The translations under genes were made by a program, and so were the position numbers. Positions 11,955-25,261 of a stretch of 64,000 bases of DNA are shown piece by piece (positions within the stretch are counted from its first letter, which is position 1; each line of letters begins with the position of its first letter). The stretch covers positions 167,153-231,152 of the forward strand of contig VZSF01006565.1 in the NCBI GenBank assembly GCA_013398295.1, in the 5' to 3' direction. Under the pieces are notes generated by a model. It had not been told where the DNA came from and searched no databases. It saw only the letters and a program-made list of their open reading frames with translations. This DNA is from Chionis minor (lineage: Eukaryota > Chordata > Aves > Charadriiformes > Chionididae).

Positions 11955-14900
11955 CTGTCACACAGTACTTCCTTCTCACTAAATGGAGTTGATCAATGAT
12001 TTACTGCGTTTTAGGTACTCTTTCTACAACTATTTGTATACATTCTGATCGACGGGCATTAGTCTGTAATTTTTATTTTAAACGATAAGACAAAATAAAC
12101 ATATTTTTCCTCTTTCTGCTAGAGCACTTATTCAGCTAATCACTAATGAGACTTTCAACCGGGGATACGATTTCAAGACTTCCCATCCCACTCTACCCCA
12201 TTTTTTAGTCTATCAGCAGATCCTTTGCCATTTAAAAACAATTTGTACAACTTCCTGTTATTCTGCAGCTTTTTAACAGCTTTAAAATAGGCAAACACTC
12301 TGAAAACAAGTAATTTGGGGGGTTATTCCACATTGTTCAGAAAATACTGCAGAAACATGATGTAGACAGCTCCTCAATGTTTCTGAACTGTAGAAAACAG
12401 AGTCCACAAATAACGTAAACAAGTCCTAAAGAAAATACCTAACAATAAAACAATACTTAATGAAGGGGGGAAAAAAAAAGAATCTAAGAAAAAAAAAAAA
12501 GCCTACATTTAAGTAGGGATCTATCACTTCAAAACAATCAGAAGATAACGAATAGCATAAATAACAGCTTTAAAATCTAATGGAAGATGAGATACAGAAT
12601 TAGAAGGGTCATGTAAAAATTTCTACTTTTCATATTCGCTACTCTGGATACACAGTAAGACCATCATTAGCTGCCTTCACAACTCATCCAGTTTCACCCT
12701 CACTCCGGGGGGGTCAGGGGAGCGTGCAGGGGAATTAAATTGAAAATTCTTCCCAAATCCCACTTGATACAATAGATAAGAAATTTCTTTTGGATAATGC
12801 TGCCTTTTCTTTTTTTGGGTTTTTTTTTTTTTTGTACTGTGAACATTGTCAATCTCAGTTTAACAGCTGAGGGAAAAAAAAAACCAAAATAAATTTTAAA
12901 ACCCCAGACCCAGTTTTCTGCAAGGTCTGACATCCACACAGCTGCATGGACCACACTTGAGCTGCACACCACATGAAGCACACGCTCAGTTTGCTGGCTG
13001 AGTACTATCACTTGGAGATGCAACCAAAAGCTCAGAAAACAAGACGAAGGTATTTCTTGCTCCCTTTTCTTATAGAGCAGAGACCCAAGCCAGGACTCTT
13101 CTTCTACACAAGTTACAGGAATTTAATTGACTTTCCTAGCTCTAAAATAAACAGTTCATAAATCAGGAACTAGAACTAATTCAAGTTCACATCACAGCAC
13201 TGAAATTAGTGGTACCTTTGTTGTGAAAAATCTACATTTGACTTCTGGTTTTATGTGTATTTTATTTGTAAATTACTAATGTTATTCCTGGGGCAAAATG
13301 GCTGAAATAATATCGACACCAAACCGTAGCCCTGTCATCTGAAGGAAGAAAACCCACAGTACAAACTGACTCAATGAGGGAGAGCTATTAGCAATGAATA
13401 CACAAGCGCTGCTCAATTCTGCACAATCATCATTACCTACACCGCTGAATATTTAACATGCTACCTCCTAGAAGAGTTACAAAGCGGCTGCCTACATTAT
13501 TTAATAGACAGTCAAGAGAAATAAGAATATGATGTATTGCTAGGGAGAAAAAAAAATATTGTATTTTTTCCCCTTTCACATAAAATGATGTCCAGTCACA
13601 CAAAAGCCTCAGCGGAAGATCTCAAGGCATGCCTTGCTTTTATTCAAATCATATAAAACACGGAAGCATCGACAGTACAAATTCATCCCTTTAAGTGAAC
13701 CTAGCAATCATTTGATTACAGCAGACACATTTGGCCAAAGAACAACATATTTTAAAGCTATTAAATAATCAGAAATGTAATGCCTCCCAGTCATTATAAC
13801 ATACATATGACAGAAACAGCAGATGAACAATAATAAATCGTGCTCCTACAGACATTTTTCTTTCTTATCAATTCATAACATACCAGGAAAGTAAAAAGTC
13901 AGCCTTAGAAAAGACTAAAGTTTTCTAGGCACCAGGAAGCTGCGTGCACCATCTCAGCCATTGCAGGACAGGGGTGGTGGGGGAAACCAATTAACTAGAT
14001 GCCTCTTCCTCTGCACATCTACGGTCCTTTGCTCACATTACAAACTCATCTTTTGCTTCTATCGCTCCGCTATATGGTTGCCCTCCACTACTCTCCTTGG
14101 GGAAGGAGAACCTTGGGAGGGAATGAAAAGAAAAATTTAAAAAAAAAAAAAAGAAAAAAAAAGAAAAAGTGAAGCTACCCTTAGGAACATCTAGGGAAAG
14201 AGAAATCTATTAAAACACAACCAAATGCGTTCTGGAAAACAAAGTTTTCATTTGCCTCAGTAGACAAGCCATTATTAAACATTTTTTTTGTTTGTTTTAA
14301 TAATCACTGCTACAAAAAAAACCCGAAGAGACCGTAGAAAATCATGCAAGTAGAAGTAAAGAAGTTGACTCTGAAACTTTTTTTTTTTTCAGAGCACACT
14401 GTGATTAAATTGACTGTAAGGGTCTTAAAAAAGCTGACCAAATAAAATTGTAATAGCACAGAGTAATAGTACTTCATTCACTGTTGCCCAGTTGTTTCTG
14501 CAAAGCACAAGCTCTGATTTTTCAAAAGTAAATTAAGCTTTAGTCTGGAATGCTTGTGGATGAGAACCAGCGCAACGTTGCGTTGGGAAGTCTTTAGGTT
14601 AAGAAGAAGAAAAAGACCAGTTTAGCTTCATTTTATTCAGATGAGTTACGCAACTAAGATTTGACCCAGCAGTTCCGAGAAACGTAATTTCAAGAACACA
14701 ATCAAATCTAATCTGGCCATCGCGTCTGTCAACACCCATTCTCCACCTGCCTGAATTGTAATAGAACTCTCCATTTATTCTGGCCAAGGCTTGAGCCTGG
14801 CAGCTCCCCCCAAGATGAAGGGCTTCAGTACCAGCAAACACTACTGATACACACCAGTTCTTCACTGGGTAAAAAGCGACCACTCCAAGAAGTAGAGAAG

Positions 14901-16399
14901 CAGCACAAGACACTTTAGAGAGAAAGATCCCTAAATCCCAGACAAAATTCTCCTGAAGAGTGGGCAAAGCCCAGCTGAAAGATTCGCCGTACATCAGGTC
15001 TGTTCTTAAGTTTGGATTAAATCCTGCAGTTTCCTTCCTCTAACTCACAAGAGAATGCAATAAAACCCCAAGTGCCCGACCCATCCATTCTCTGGAATAC
15101 CTCCCAAAGTCATTTCTGGTCTATCCCCTTAATTCAACAGAGTGCTCTCATGCAATTTTACGAACGCGGCAACACACTAGATCATCCTGGCAACATGAAG
15201 CACAACTTGAACGGGCTAACTGTCAGTGGAAAAAAGATGGGTCAGCTGTGGGAAGAGGAGAGAAGGTGAAGGCACAAAGACAAAGCTGAAGGCAAAAGAC
15301 TCCTCTCAACAGCCAGAGGAGCTACCCTAGAGCTATGAACAGGGACAGAGCCTTTTCTCAGCTCTGGCTGCTCTAAGAGCTGCGCCGTCACCGCAGAATT
15401 AACAAAACTCTCAAGCTACCACCTCTAATCTAGTTCCTATTGACACAAAAAGTGTCTAAAAGTCACAAAAGTTCCTGTTGACTTTCACCGGTCTGGTTAA
15501 CCCACTGACTTTCCAGATGGGACGAGGGCTTTCAAAAGAGTACTGGGGTTTCCTAGTGCCTTTTCAGAGCCTCCCACCCATGGCCTAGAGAAAGAGTTTG
15601 CCAGCAGTTGGACTGGAATGGAAGTGGAAGAGGGCTCTACCCCCAGGAGCCGAGACCCGCGGGACACCCCTGCCAGCGCAGGTGGGAGCGGCGCTTCACC
15701 GGCAAGGGCACAGCGATTCACACAGGACTTCCCAGCTTGGCTGTTCCCAACAAAACCAGGTTAATCCCAATCATCCAGGCTGCCCCCGCCGTGAAAACCT
15801 ACTGAATAAAGGTTTGTTTTTCTAATTTTTTTTTTCTAAACGTTCACCCATATAACACAATCAACAATTAATTTCCAGTGGAGGGGGGAAGCAGTATTTA
15901 CTTGCCCAAAGTCTAAATATCATTCAAGTGAGATTTGTACTAGAAATCTCATAATCTGGTGTCTGGCTGTAATGGCCAGACAGTAAACTGAGCTGGGGGG
16001 AAAAAAAAATTGTACACGGTTTAAGTAAAAAATATGAAGGGCTTTGCCCTCACTCCACAACGGATCACTGAAAGTATCCAGAATTTATCAGTTGATGTAA
16101 GTTAATGAGGATTATCTGTGTAAAATTTCTTCAGCCGGTGCAGGAGTGCTAACTTCTGCTGTAAAGAAAAATAAATACATACAACCAGGAAATTAATGTA
16201 CTGGCAAACTTAAGCAAAAAAAAAAAAACCAAAAAAAAACAAGGCACACACAGAGCAGGTCAAAACCACAAATATCCATCATTCTTTTGTCCTGGTCCTG
16301 TCACTGTCTAGGGGCCAGCACACGAGTACAAGATGAAAACCATTAATTTTAGGCATCATGCAAAAAATAATCCAAATCAATTGCCTCCAAGCTCCCCAA
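11955..16399. other. Unique intronic DNA, no gene seen
   Basis: AT-rich with A-runs (about 12469-12500, 14138-14167). The 131-residue minus ORF at 14599-14994 and the GC-richer ORFs near 15598-15825 show no recognisable domain or splice context. No transposable element was recognised. Confidence 0.45.
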
Positions 16400-17640
16400 A
16401 ATAAAAAGTGAGCATGTCTGATCAATGACTTTCAATTAAGATGATGAAAAAGGGCCACTGAATTTGCTTAAGGGAAGCCGGAAGCCCCGCGCGCGCACAC
16501 TGCATTGTGCTGCCTTATCTCTAGTTGAAAGACAGCACAGATAAAGGAATCGGCCACATGCAATTCTGAGTTTCATCCCAGGTGGCCACAAAAATAACAG
16601 AATTTCAAAAATTTAAGAGACCGAGCCTATTCCAACGGTAGAATTTCCACTTAACATCTCCCAAATTAAAAGTCCTTCCAATAATAACAGAAATCTAAAA
16701 GCCTGCATTAGCAAGGGCTAGCTCCTTCCAACCGTTTGTTCCGAGACTCTCCAACAAGCATACAGCACACTGTAAGAATTCAATTTGGAAACCATCATCT
16801 AAAGCACAGAGGAGAACAGGAAAGTCATATTGCTATAATGCTTAGATTATCAATCATCTTGACAGTTTATTGGCTTTATCACCACACATACCATTAAAAT
16901 GATGTCTGGCCTAGAATGTCAGGAGGCAAACATTAAACAGACCAGGATTAAAAAGCAGATCCCAAACAGCACTCCAGTAAAGTTTCCCTTCCACTCTGAA
17001 ATTAGTTAGAGCTGACTAAGTAACTGGCGCTCGACTTTGAAGATATATACAGCCTAAAAGGCGCAGAGTCAACACAGACTTGACGAGCTGATAGGTAATG
17101 TCATGTTATGGCAACTCTAAAGCTCCTGCGGTTGATTTATCACGTACTGTGTGTGCAACAGAATGATTGCTAATGGAGGGGGGGTGAGGGGTAGGGGGGT
17201 GGAAACAAAAAAAAAAAAAAAAAACACCACCCAACAAAACAACAACAGCTTAATTTGCTGCTTCTTAGAGCCAAGGGTTTGCATCAAAAGGGCCAAAAGA
17301 ACTCCTTGAACAAGCAGCGATGCTTGTTTTATCAATTCTGTAATTATCAAACACATTAGCAGTAACATTTGTTACACTAAAGTAATTTTACAGATTAGGG
17401 GAATCTAACAGTGACAGAATATATTCATAATTCAATAGTACCGGATAATGAAAGAGATACAAATCCTGAATTTTTAAAGCATAGCTCTGTGTGTCAGTCC
17501 GGCAACTAAATCCTGACACAATTAAAATTGTGCATCAACAGGGTGCGATTGAGAACGGTGTCATTTGTTCAGGACCATACTCCCATGTGCTCAGGAACAT
17601 GCAGACAGGCAGTTACAGCTAATTAAATGCAACTTCCCTT
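16400..17640. promoter_or_regulatory. Possible conserved non-coding region with PBX/MEIS-type sites
   Basis: A complex non-coding stretch without transposable elements. A PBX/HOX-like ATCAATCA (16849-16856) lies 3 bp from a MEIS-like TGACAG (16860-16865). A TAATTA core lies at 17620-17625, and GATAAAG and CAGGTGG words occur near 16530-16585. A G-rich tract (17178-17202) interrupts it. This texture is typical of developmental enhancers in large introns, but it is inference. Confidence 0.3.
17178..17202 (+). other. Potential G-quadruplex tract
   Basis: Runs of G7, G4 and G6 (17178-17184, 17188-17191, 17194-17199) with loops of 2-3 bases can supply four G-triplets. An A-run follows directly (about 17207-17224). 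Confidence 0.55.
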
Positions 17641-17879
17641 TTCTCCAATCCCCCCACCTCGGAAAAATCTGACATTTCTAAATATTATTTTAGTTCCCGT
17701 TTCCTTCCCTTCTTTTTGTCTTCCTTTCCCCTAAAAATGTATTGACATTTGCATTATCCTTCTGAATTATTTAGAATAAATATGTCAATTTTAAATGACA
17801 AATAAGCTAACGGCGTGTCCAACCAAGTAACCGAGCCACAGTATTTGCTGAAAATAAACTGTTTATATGCTTTCTTGTG

Positions 17880-18414
17880 TGTATTGGGTCTGGCTGAAGT
17901 GGAGTAGTTTTCCCCCAGTGCTGTGCTCTGTGTTGGTGGCTGGAAAGGTGCTTTGGCTGCGGCTGGGCAGTGCTCCCCCAGCACCCAGGCTGTCTCTCCA
18001 ATGCCTCCCCCCTCACAAGCAGGCTCAGGGTGGGCAAGATCTTGGGCTCAGGGTGGGCAAGAGCCAGGACAGCCGACCCAAGCTGACCAAAGAGCTATTC
18101 CATACCATCTGACATCTGCTCAGCAATAAAAGCCAGGAGAAAGGTGGAGCATTTGTTATTTACATTTGCCTTCCCGAGCAACCCTTACACATGCTTCCCA
18201 GGAAGTGGCTGGCCATCGCCTGCTGGTGGGAAATAAATCTTTTGTTTTCCTTTGCTTCCACGCACGGCCCTCGCTTTTCCTTTATTAAACTGCCTTTACC
18301 TTAACCCATGAGGGTTTTTTCCATCTTGTTTTCCCTCGCCCTGTCCTGCTGAGGAGGGGAGCGATGGAGCAGCTTGGTGGGCACCTGGCCTCCAGCCAAG
18401 GTCAACGCACCGCA
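17880..18414 (+). mobile_element. Solo LTR, ERVL-like avian endogenous retrovirus, 535 bp
   Basis: Begins TGTATTGGGTCTGGCTGAAG and ends CCAGCCAAGGTCAACGCACCGCA, the TG...CA form of an LTR. Flanking 5-mers TTGTG (17875-17879) and TCGTG (18415-18419) match at four of five bases, consistent with a decayed target-site duplication. AATAAA signals lie at 18125-18130 and 18232-18237, and the 3' part (AAATAAATCTTTTGTTTTCC, then the GAGGAGGGGAGCGATGGAGC block) is shared in style with the LTR at 51328, so the two families are related. There is no internal retroviral sequence. It is antisense to the inferred LRMDA transcript. Confidence 0.88.
18022..18066 (+). repeat. 23-bp tandem duplication inside the LTR
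   Basis: GGCTCAGGGTGGGCAAGA occurs twice, with CTCAGGG starting at 18024 and at 18047. It is a local duplication within this LTR copy or its family. Confidence 0.85.
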
Positions 18415-21400
18415 TCGTGTCAGTCAAACCCAACGCGCACATATCCATGTCAATTTTAAACAGATTAATCCAATAGCAACCAGAGCCTACTATCCTGATT
18501 TATATCTCATCATATACATTGCTTGAAGGAGTACTTCTGTCTCTCATAAAGGTGTTGGGAGGTTCAGTATTTGCCAAACACTGATAGATCTTTGTTGCAT
18601 GAGCATTACAGCTTTAATATTTTGATCCCATTGCAAGTCAGATTCAACTCTGTAATTATTATTTCACAGTCCATAGTTATTTTGAGGGACTGAAGCGGTG
18701 TTTTTCAGTACACGTTGTCATTTTGAAATTAAAAGGTAGCTAAATGAAATCCTAACTTAAGCAAAAGTGCTGACTTCATAATCGATAAACTGTGGCAGCA
18801 ATTTGTAGTAAAAATCACTGTTTTATCCTTAACTGTGACATTTACTATGTATCAGCTGAAACAAGAATTTCAGCAAGGCCAGAACCACAGAAGAAGTCTC
18901 TCAGCTGAATTTTAAAATACAGACATGTATAAATGACATCTAGAACTGTCATCTGGCAAAAACACACCAAACACAATCTCATAAACACGACTGAAGATGA
19001 AGATGACCAAATATTTAGCTACGTCCTAACATCTGAAAACTTCTCAGACATCTAACATCACCTCTCACCAACCTATGAATGACCCAAGTTGAAGTCCTAA
19101 TTGACTAAAAAGGATATTCTAAATTAGGAACCTAAGGAGGACTCTCTTTGCTGCCTCCAACTATCACACTGGCTGAGGAGCATGGCTTGGGACTGATCTA
19201 CCACAGAAGCATTTCCAACAAAGGGAAGGTCAGACGCTAACTGTACTATTAGAAGGCTGGGAATACAGGAAAGAGGCCTCAGAACAGTGCAGATGACCCG
19301 AAAAGACACGCAGACATGATCTCTCCCTCCCCGGAAATTTGTTTCATCAGCTGTTCTTCACATTGTGCTAGTTCTATGCATTTATTTGGGGGAGAGTTGG
19401 GGGGGGAGAGGACACAAAAGAAAAAGGTGGGGGAAGAAAACACGCGTACCCCACCTGTAACTGTTTGTGTTGTCTTTGAAGTTAGTGAGGAGGATAAGAA
19501 CAATCTTCTCCAGCAGCAATTGAATCCCTACCAAAAAGTAGTATCAAGATCAGCATCCTGAAGAGAGGACAGAACAGTCGCGCTTGCCGCAGGAGTCTCC
19601 ACTTCAGCGACACCGGCCCATTCAGGGCATCTACAACACACGCTGCACTTGGGGCAACAAAGTGTTATAGCAAAACTCAAAATACTAAGATAGAATAATT
19701 TCATTTTACACCGCTACAGGGTTCACTACGTCCAGATCGCTCACTCTATGAGCTTTACTTCTCATACCACAACTACTGTGCCCAGCAAGTCCTCGGGGAC
19801 CCAGGGCTCGCTAGCAGTTAATGACCCATTAGACAGCCACCTTGATGCAAACCAGAAGGTGGCTAATGCTCTAACAAAGTGGTCCTAAACTACAATAACA
19901 GACAACATTCAAGGATTACAGCCACTATAAACCAGTAGTCATCGTTAATAACTGTAATATTTCATTAAAATGGCTAGAAATAATGCATACCAGACACCCA
20001 AACAATTACAGATGACCGCAATGGTATTAGAAAAGTTGTAATAGAACATTGAAAGAAAACAAGCTAGCCATTTGCCACAGCACAATGAATGCATCTTCTC
20101 AGCTTCCTTCCCAGTTGTTTCACCATCACAGGCACAGAAAAAAAATTGATATAGAAATCCAAGACAAATAGCTGGCGGTATTATTACCAGTCACAGTAAA
20201 CAAGCAGCATCTCTAGAGTTCTGCTCTTTTTCCGCGCAGCTCAGCCAATAAAACTACCCTCATAGCTTCCCTTTGCTTACATTTTTCCTGAAGACGAGCA
20301 CACCGGTAGCTACGTCAGAAGACAAACCATTAGCTAGCAGAGTATAACCTGCTTTCACAAGAGAACAATCTCTATCATCTAAATGTAGATTATAAAACAC
20401 ACATCAAACTTTGCACGGTTAAGTCTACACCACAGTCACTTCATTGTCCATTCATGCCCCTTGCAAATTCATTTACAGACCTAGAACCAGAATGTTAAAA
20501 AAATATATATCTATAGTCTTAGCTTAAATATCAAAACCAATTCTACTAGTGTAGAATACTGCAGCATGATTTGAGCAGTGCATTTAGACCAGTATTGACA
20601 ACATGGTAAAGAAGTAAAACCCTAAAGCTACATCTAATACACTGCTTTGCAAAAACTGTATATGGAAGCAAGATGAAGAAAAGGCAAAAATTAATCTATA
20701 CCTATTAATTTAGGTTAAAAATTCGTTAGATACCAAATTAAATTCAGTACTAATAACATAAAACAGAATTCTTCAGAAAGCTTTGTATGTTGATAAATGA
20801 AAGGTATACCATACCACGAGTGCTATCACCTATCTATCAGGATTTAGGGTATTAGATTATATTTTTTTATTAGGTAGATAGTACGAACAGCTACACTTGA
20901 AAGCATTAAAAAATGGACCAAATAAAGCAAAACTAGTTGGAATAACAAGAGCGGAAATGCGATTTCTGCAACAGTTCTGTAAAGCACTATTTTACTGGCA
21001 ACATAGCCTTTGGCAATGTGCCTTACACTCAGAGAAACACGGGGCCTATAAAAAAGCCTGTGACATGGTGCAAAAGAGGGGTTTTAACACACCCTAATGC
21101 ACACAGATAGCAATGGCAAAGATACTTACATTTTGAAAGAATGCTCTCGTAGCTTGGTAAAAATTGCAATCAATTTCATCATTGAAGGAGGAAGGTTTAG
21201 AAGGTGAAATTAAATTAATTTGGTTTCATTTGCGGCTGGTTGTTCAGAATTCTAAATTCGCTTGTTGCTTTTCAGAGGTGGGTGAAATAAGCACAGATGA
21301 AGTGACTGCTAGTTAAAAAAGCCTCAAAATCCTCTGGCATAGAAGGCACGACTAAAATTGTAAACAGAATGTAATCTACTATTAACGACTTACTTGCCCT

Positions 21401-23880
21401 AAGGAACAAAAAGTTGGAAAAAGGCCCATACGTGATGCTTTCCTTACAACTAGCACAGTATATAGCACTAATTTTCTCGTATGCTTTTCCGTGATGACAT
21501 TCATCGTTGTAACAAAGTGTGCACCGCAAACAAAGACGCTGCACGCATATGCACGTATACTTGTAGTAATTATTGAACAAGAAGCTGGGATGCACCGCCC
21601 AGCGCAGGAACAAACCATTCTGGTCTAAACACAACTTAGCTGTCAGGAACAGAAAGCCACCATTATCCTCACAGTTCCCACAATCTGTCAAGACACTTCT
21701 TCCATTATGCATCTCCCAGTAAATCCTCTCTACTGGATTGTCTCCTCCAACCGTTCCTGGGAACACTTGTTGGGACAGATTTGGAAAACAAAACAAAAAA
21801 ACAGGCCATTAAAAACTGTCCCAGCGCTATATGACGATAAAGGAGTAGTCATCTGGGGCTCAGCAGGAAGGGGAGACCTCAGGTGACATTATTTGACAGG
21901 TTCACGCAACAAAAACTGAGTGCAAACCAGTCCTCTGTGTTCACACCTCTATAGCTATCATTGTTGCCCAAAAAATTTGACAATCCAGACACGTTCTTGT
22001 CTGAGTGGGCAAACAAACAACCCCAAGAACACTTTAAACACCCAACCACTAACTACATCCTACCTCAGAGTGTGAAAAGATACACCTTTTTTTCATACAC
22101 CACGTATTCCTGGAAGAATATTCTTCTTTGAGTTAGGAAATGAATTAGTAATTGACCTTCTCATAAGTCTATAGTTTCAATGGTATTTGTAGGACTGATA
22201 ATTCTCCTACCCATCGATGCAAATCACTGTGAACTTCAGAGATACTATGAAAAATACAGTGGTATTAGTTTCTGAGGGAAGATTTTAATTATCTCTTTTG
22301 AGCAGGAAGATTCAGGAACACAAGCATCTTAAGCATTTTTTCAGCAACTGCCAGGACACTGCAGGCATGTTTTCTGCCTAATCCTGATCTGCACAGAGGT
22401 CCAAAGTCCTGGTTTGCTAATGCTGCTTTTCTGAAGCAACAGTTCCTCAGTCAACAGAAATGCAGTATTGTAGGGCATGCAGCTCTCTTATCTGGTGTTG
22501 ATTTTTCCTAAACAACAAAAACAATGGAGCAGAGTTTGGAACTGAATTCAGAAGTGTTCCAGGGCTGGCTCTATTTCCTCAAGCTTCATTTGTAAGTTGA
22601 GAGAACTATCTCACTTGGTCCCAAATACTGGAAGAGTATGAACACTTGGTCACAGTGCTAAAAATAAAAATAAAACCACAAACCAACCTAGCTTTGTTAT
22701 ACCTTTCAACTTAGTCTTCTTTTTATCCTTTTTATCCAGCCAGTAGCTGGCTGCTGCTATGATTTGTCTGAATCTCAAGATTTGTAGAACTGGGTAACAC
22801 ATGCCACAACCATACCGGTGCTCAAAGATGTAACTGGCAGCTGCAAAACATTCTAGGATCAGTTACCCAGATTTGATGAATTTAAGTTTGCTTTCAGACC
22901 TCAGAACCATCACCACAAAATACAGAAAAGTTCCTTCCCAATTAAGGATGCTGCAACTCCGAAGAATTACTAAGGGGAAAACTGCTTTATTTACCCTCAG
23001 CCCCTAAAACAGTTCTACTTGGGGTGAAGGGGGAAGAACAGGGAGAGCAGAGAAGAAAGGGAAGAGAAGTTAGTTGCTGATTTTTTAAAAGATAATGCAT
23101 CCATTAAGATATTAACTAGATATTCAGAAGTTAAGATATTTCAGTGCACAGTGTCTCAGATTATTTATTTTAAAAAAAAAAAAAAAGGCAAACAAAAAAT
23201 GAAACCCCAAAACCAAAGTCAGAACCAGACGTTGTCAGCAACGTCTCAGTACTAACTTCTTTGACTTTCTCGATCTCAGAAGCTGGCTCTCACTCCAAAT
23301 ACACCTCCTCCTCCACTCCCACCCCCGCCTTAGGAGAGTATACTCACACTGAATTTCCTCCTGCCAAAGACAGCAGCATCCCACTTCCATTAAAGTTTAA
23401 CAAAACAAACCCACCATTTACTGGTTCCACCGAGGAAATGCCACGTTCTAAAGTTACAGACACCTCTAGAATGCGACAGGTCTAACAGGAAAAAAAATAT
23501 TCTTTAAAAGTAGTTGCCTACTGATAGGAGTAGCAGGATTTAACCAGGAGAAGCATCTCATTGCAACACCTTGGTTGCACATACAATGAAATCATGGCAA
23601 GCTGGGGATGCAGAACAAGAGCTTCCAAGGGCATTTCATTCACGCTAGCATACCCCAGGAGATTTTGGTTCCAAACCCAAGGTACTTTAAAAAGATGACA
23701 CATATTTCCTCATTTTTCATGCCAGAAATAGAATATTAAATTAAAAAAATAAGCTTTATTTCACAGAGGCCACAAAAAGCAGTGTCCTTTTTATAAAAGT
23801 AGAAAGCCTCCAGACATCCATAATATTCTTTCAACGAGCATTGCTCAGTAAATGTTGCAACCCTGAAGCTTTTAAATGTA
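18415..23880. other. Unique intronic DNA, no gene seen
   Basis: About 5.5 kb. It contains the longest ORF of the window (21272-21796, minus, 174 residues), Cys-rich in the middle but without a recognisable zinc-binding pattern or splice context; I regard it as chance. A G-rich patch lies at about 19388-19433. No transposable element was recognised. Confidence 0.45.
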
Positions 23881-23906
23881 TTAAAGTGATGATATCATCA
23901 CTTTAA
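23881..23906. repeat. Perfect 26-bp palindrome
   Basis: The 13-bp half TTAAAGTGATGAT is followed immediately by its exact reverse complement ATCATCACTTTAA. There is no spacer, so this is a dyad rather than a stem-loop. Confidence 0.95.
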
Positions 23907-24470
23907 AGGCACTTCAGCAGAACATTACGAGAGAAACAATTTTCTTTCTTCAAACTCAAAATAACAGCAACCAAGTTGATTAAAAGCATTTCTACTAAAA
24001 ATATTTGCAGTATCTGCATTTACAGGCTTCTCTAGATAAGAGTAACAAACACCACACAAAATTCTGAAATAAAAAAAACCCACATGAACTAATATCGCAC
24101 AATAAACATTTCATTTACGTTTCAAGAGATACATGCTACGAAAGCATAATTTTTAAGTTATAGTAAATAAGTAGAAATGCAAAATAATAAATATTTGGAA
24201 AATATCATATTTCCACCTATTGTACTTGAAAGCTCAAAAATGTATTCAATTCCATGCCTAGAGCTTCTCTGAAAGCCACACTGAATATATTGCCTTTGTT
24301 TGTTTAGGTTATGCACAAATAAATATTGGGATGACAGTTAAAGACACATCCTTGAAGTAGTCTACCCAATAAATTTGGAAAGCGCGTGAAGAGGAGGAGA
24401 AATAAAAAGTCTGGCTGTATAAGATTCTCTTTGTTGCCTGCTTGTTAAGGAATCCTTCTGGCACAACTGA

Positions 24471-24503
24471 GGGGATTATGAATTCACATGTGAATTTATC
24501 CCC
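24471..24503. repeat. 33-bp imperfect palindrome with 16-bp perfect core
   Basis: The core AATTCACATGTGAATT (24481-24496) is a perfect palindrome containing a CACATGTG E-box-like centre. Outer arms GGGGAT (24471-24476) and ATCCCC (24498-24503) extend the symmetry. Confidence 0.85.
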
Positions 24504-24738
24504 TATTAAACTTTTAGTCGAAGGGTCAGTTAGCAGGAATGATAAAGCTCAGGCACCCCAGTCACATGCTGGCAGAGCATCTGGGACTGGCTCTGCTCAG
24601 GCATGTCACTGGTTTCCAGCTTGAACAGCAAGAGGAAGCTATGGGGGAGGGTGGCAAGCAGTCCACTGCTGAAAAGACTGGGAATAGTGCAAAGTACAGT
24701 TGCACATGAGACAAAGGCAGCATGACTTCAGGTCACGC

Positions 24739-24756
24739 CTTTTCTTTTTTTCCTTT

Positions 24757-24795
<39 letters not shown>
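24739..24795. repeat. T-rich low-complexity tract
   Basis: About 57 bp almost entirely T with occasional C. It produces poly-Lys/poly-Phe ORFs on both strands, which are artefacts. Confidence 0.95.
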
Positions 24796-24798
<3 letters not shown>

Positions 24799-25261
24799 GG
24801 GAGCACTAAAAAGACAGTCCAGGCTAAAATCCCCCATCTCACTGGCAAGGGGTTTTCACTCCTCCCTTAAGGCTTCTGGAGCACTTTGGCTACTCGGATC
24901 TTCCTCATTTCCACCACAAGAAGTCCTGCTGGCCGCTGGGCCACCTTAGCTCCCAAGCCACAGCCTGGACTGACAGGTTTGTCACTGCTTTATATGTGGT
25001 GGTTAAAACTACGCAGTAAATTTGTCGATGCTGAAGCCTGATCAAAGTTTACTTTTACACCTCACATCAATTTCACATACCTGCTTTTTAAAATTTACAC
25101 TTTTACGCAATTACGCAGCGTAATGCGGAGAGCAATCCTGTTTGCACCTCCCTACCGTCGTGTTATTGCTACAAGAGATCGAGGCCCAAGCTTTTGGGGT
25201 GAGCAGAAAAGCACGAGGGCCAGCAACAATACGACACGTTCAGCCAAGATGCAAAACTCAC

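Noticed and set aside
21272..21796. 174-residue minus-strand ORF, Cys-rich in the middle
   Set aside because: It is the longest ORF, but the Cys spacing fits no zinc-finger or RING pattern I recognise. There are no clear splice or start signals, and one ORF of this length is plausible by chance in 64 kb.
24622..24949. Lys-rich and Phe-rich ORFs over the T tract
   Set aside because: They are translations of the homopolymer tract at 24739-24795.
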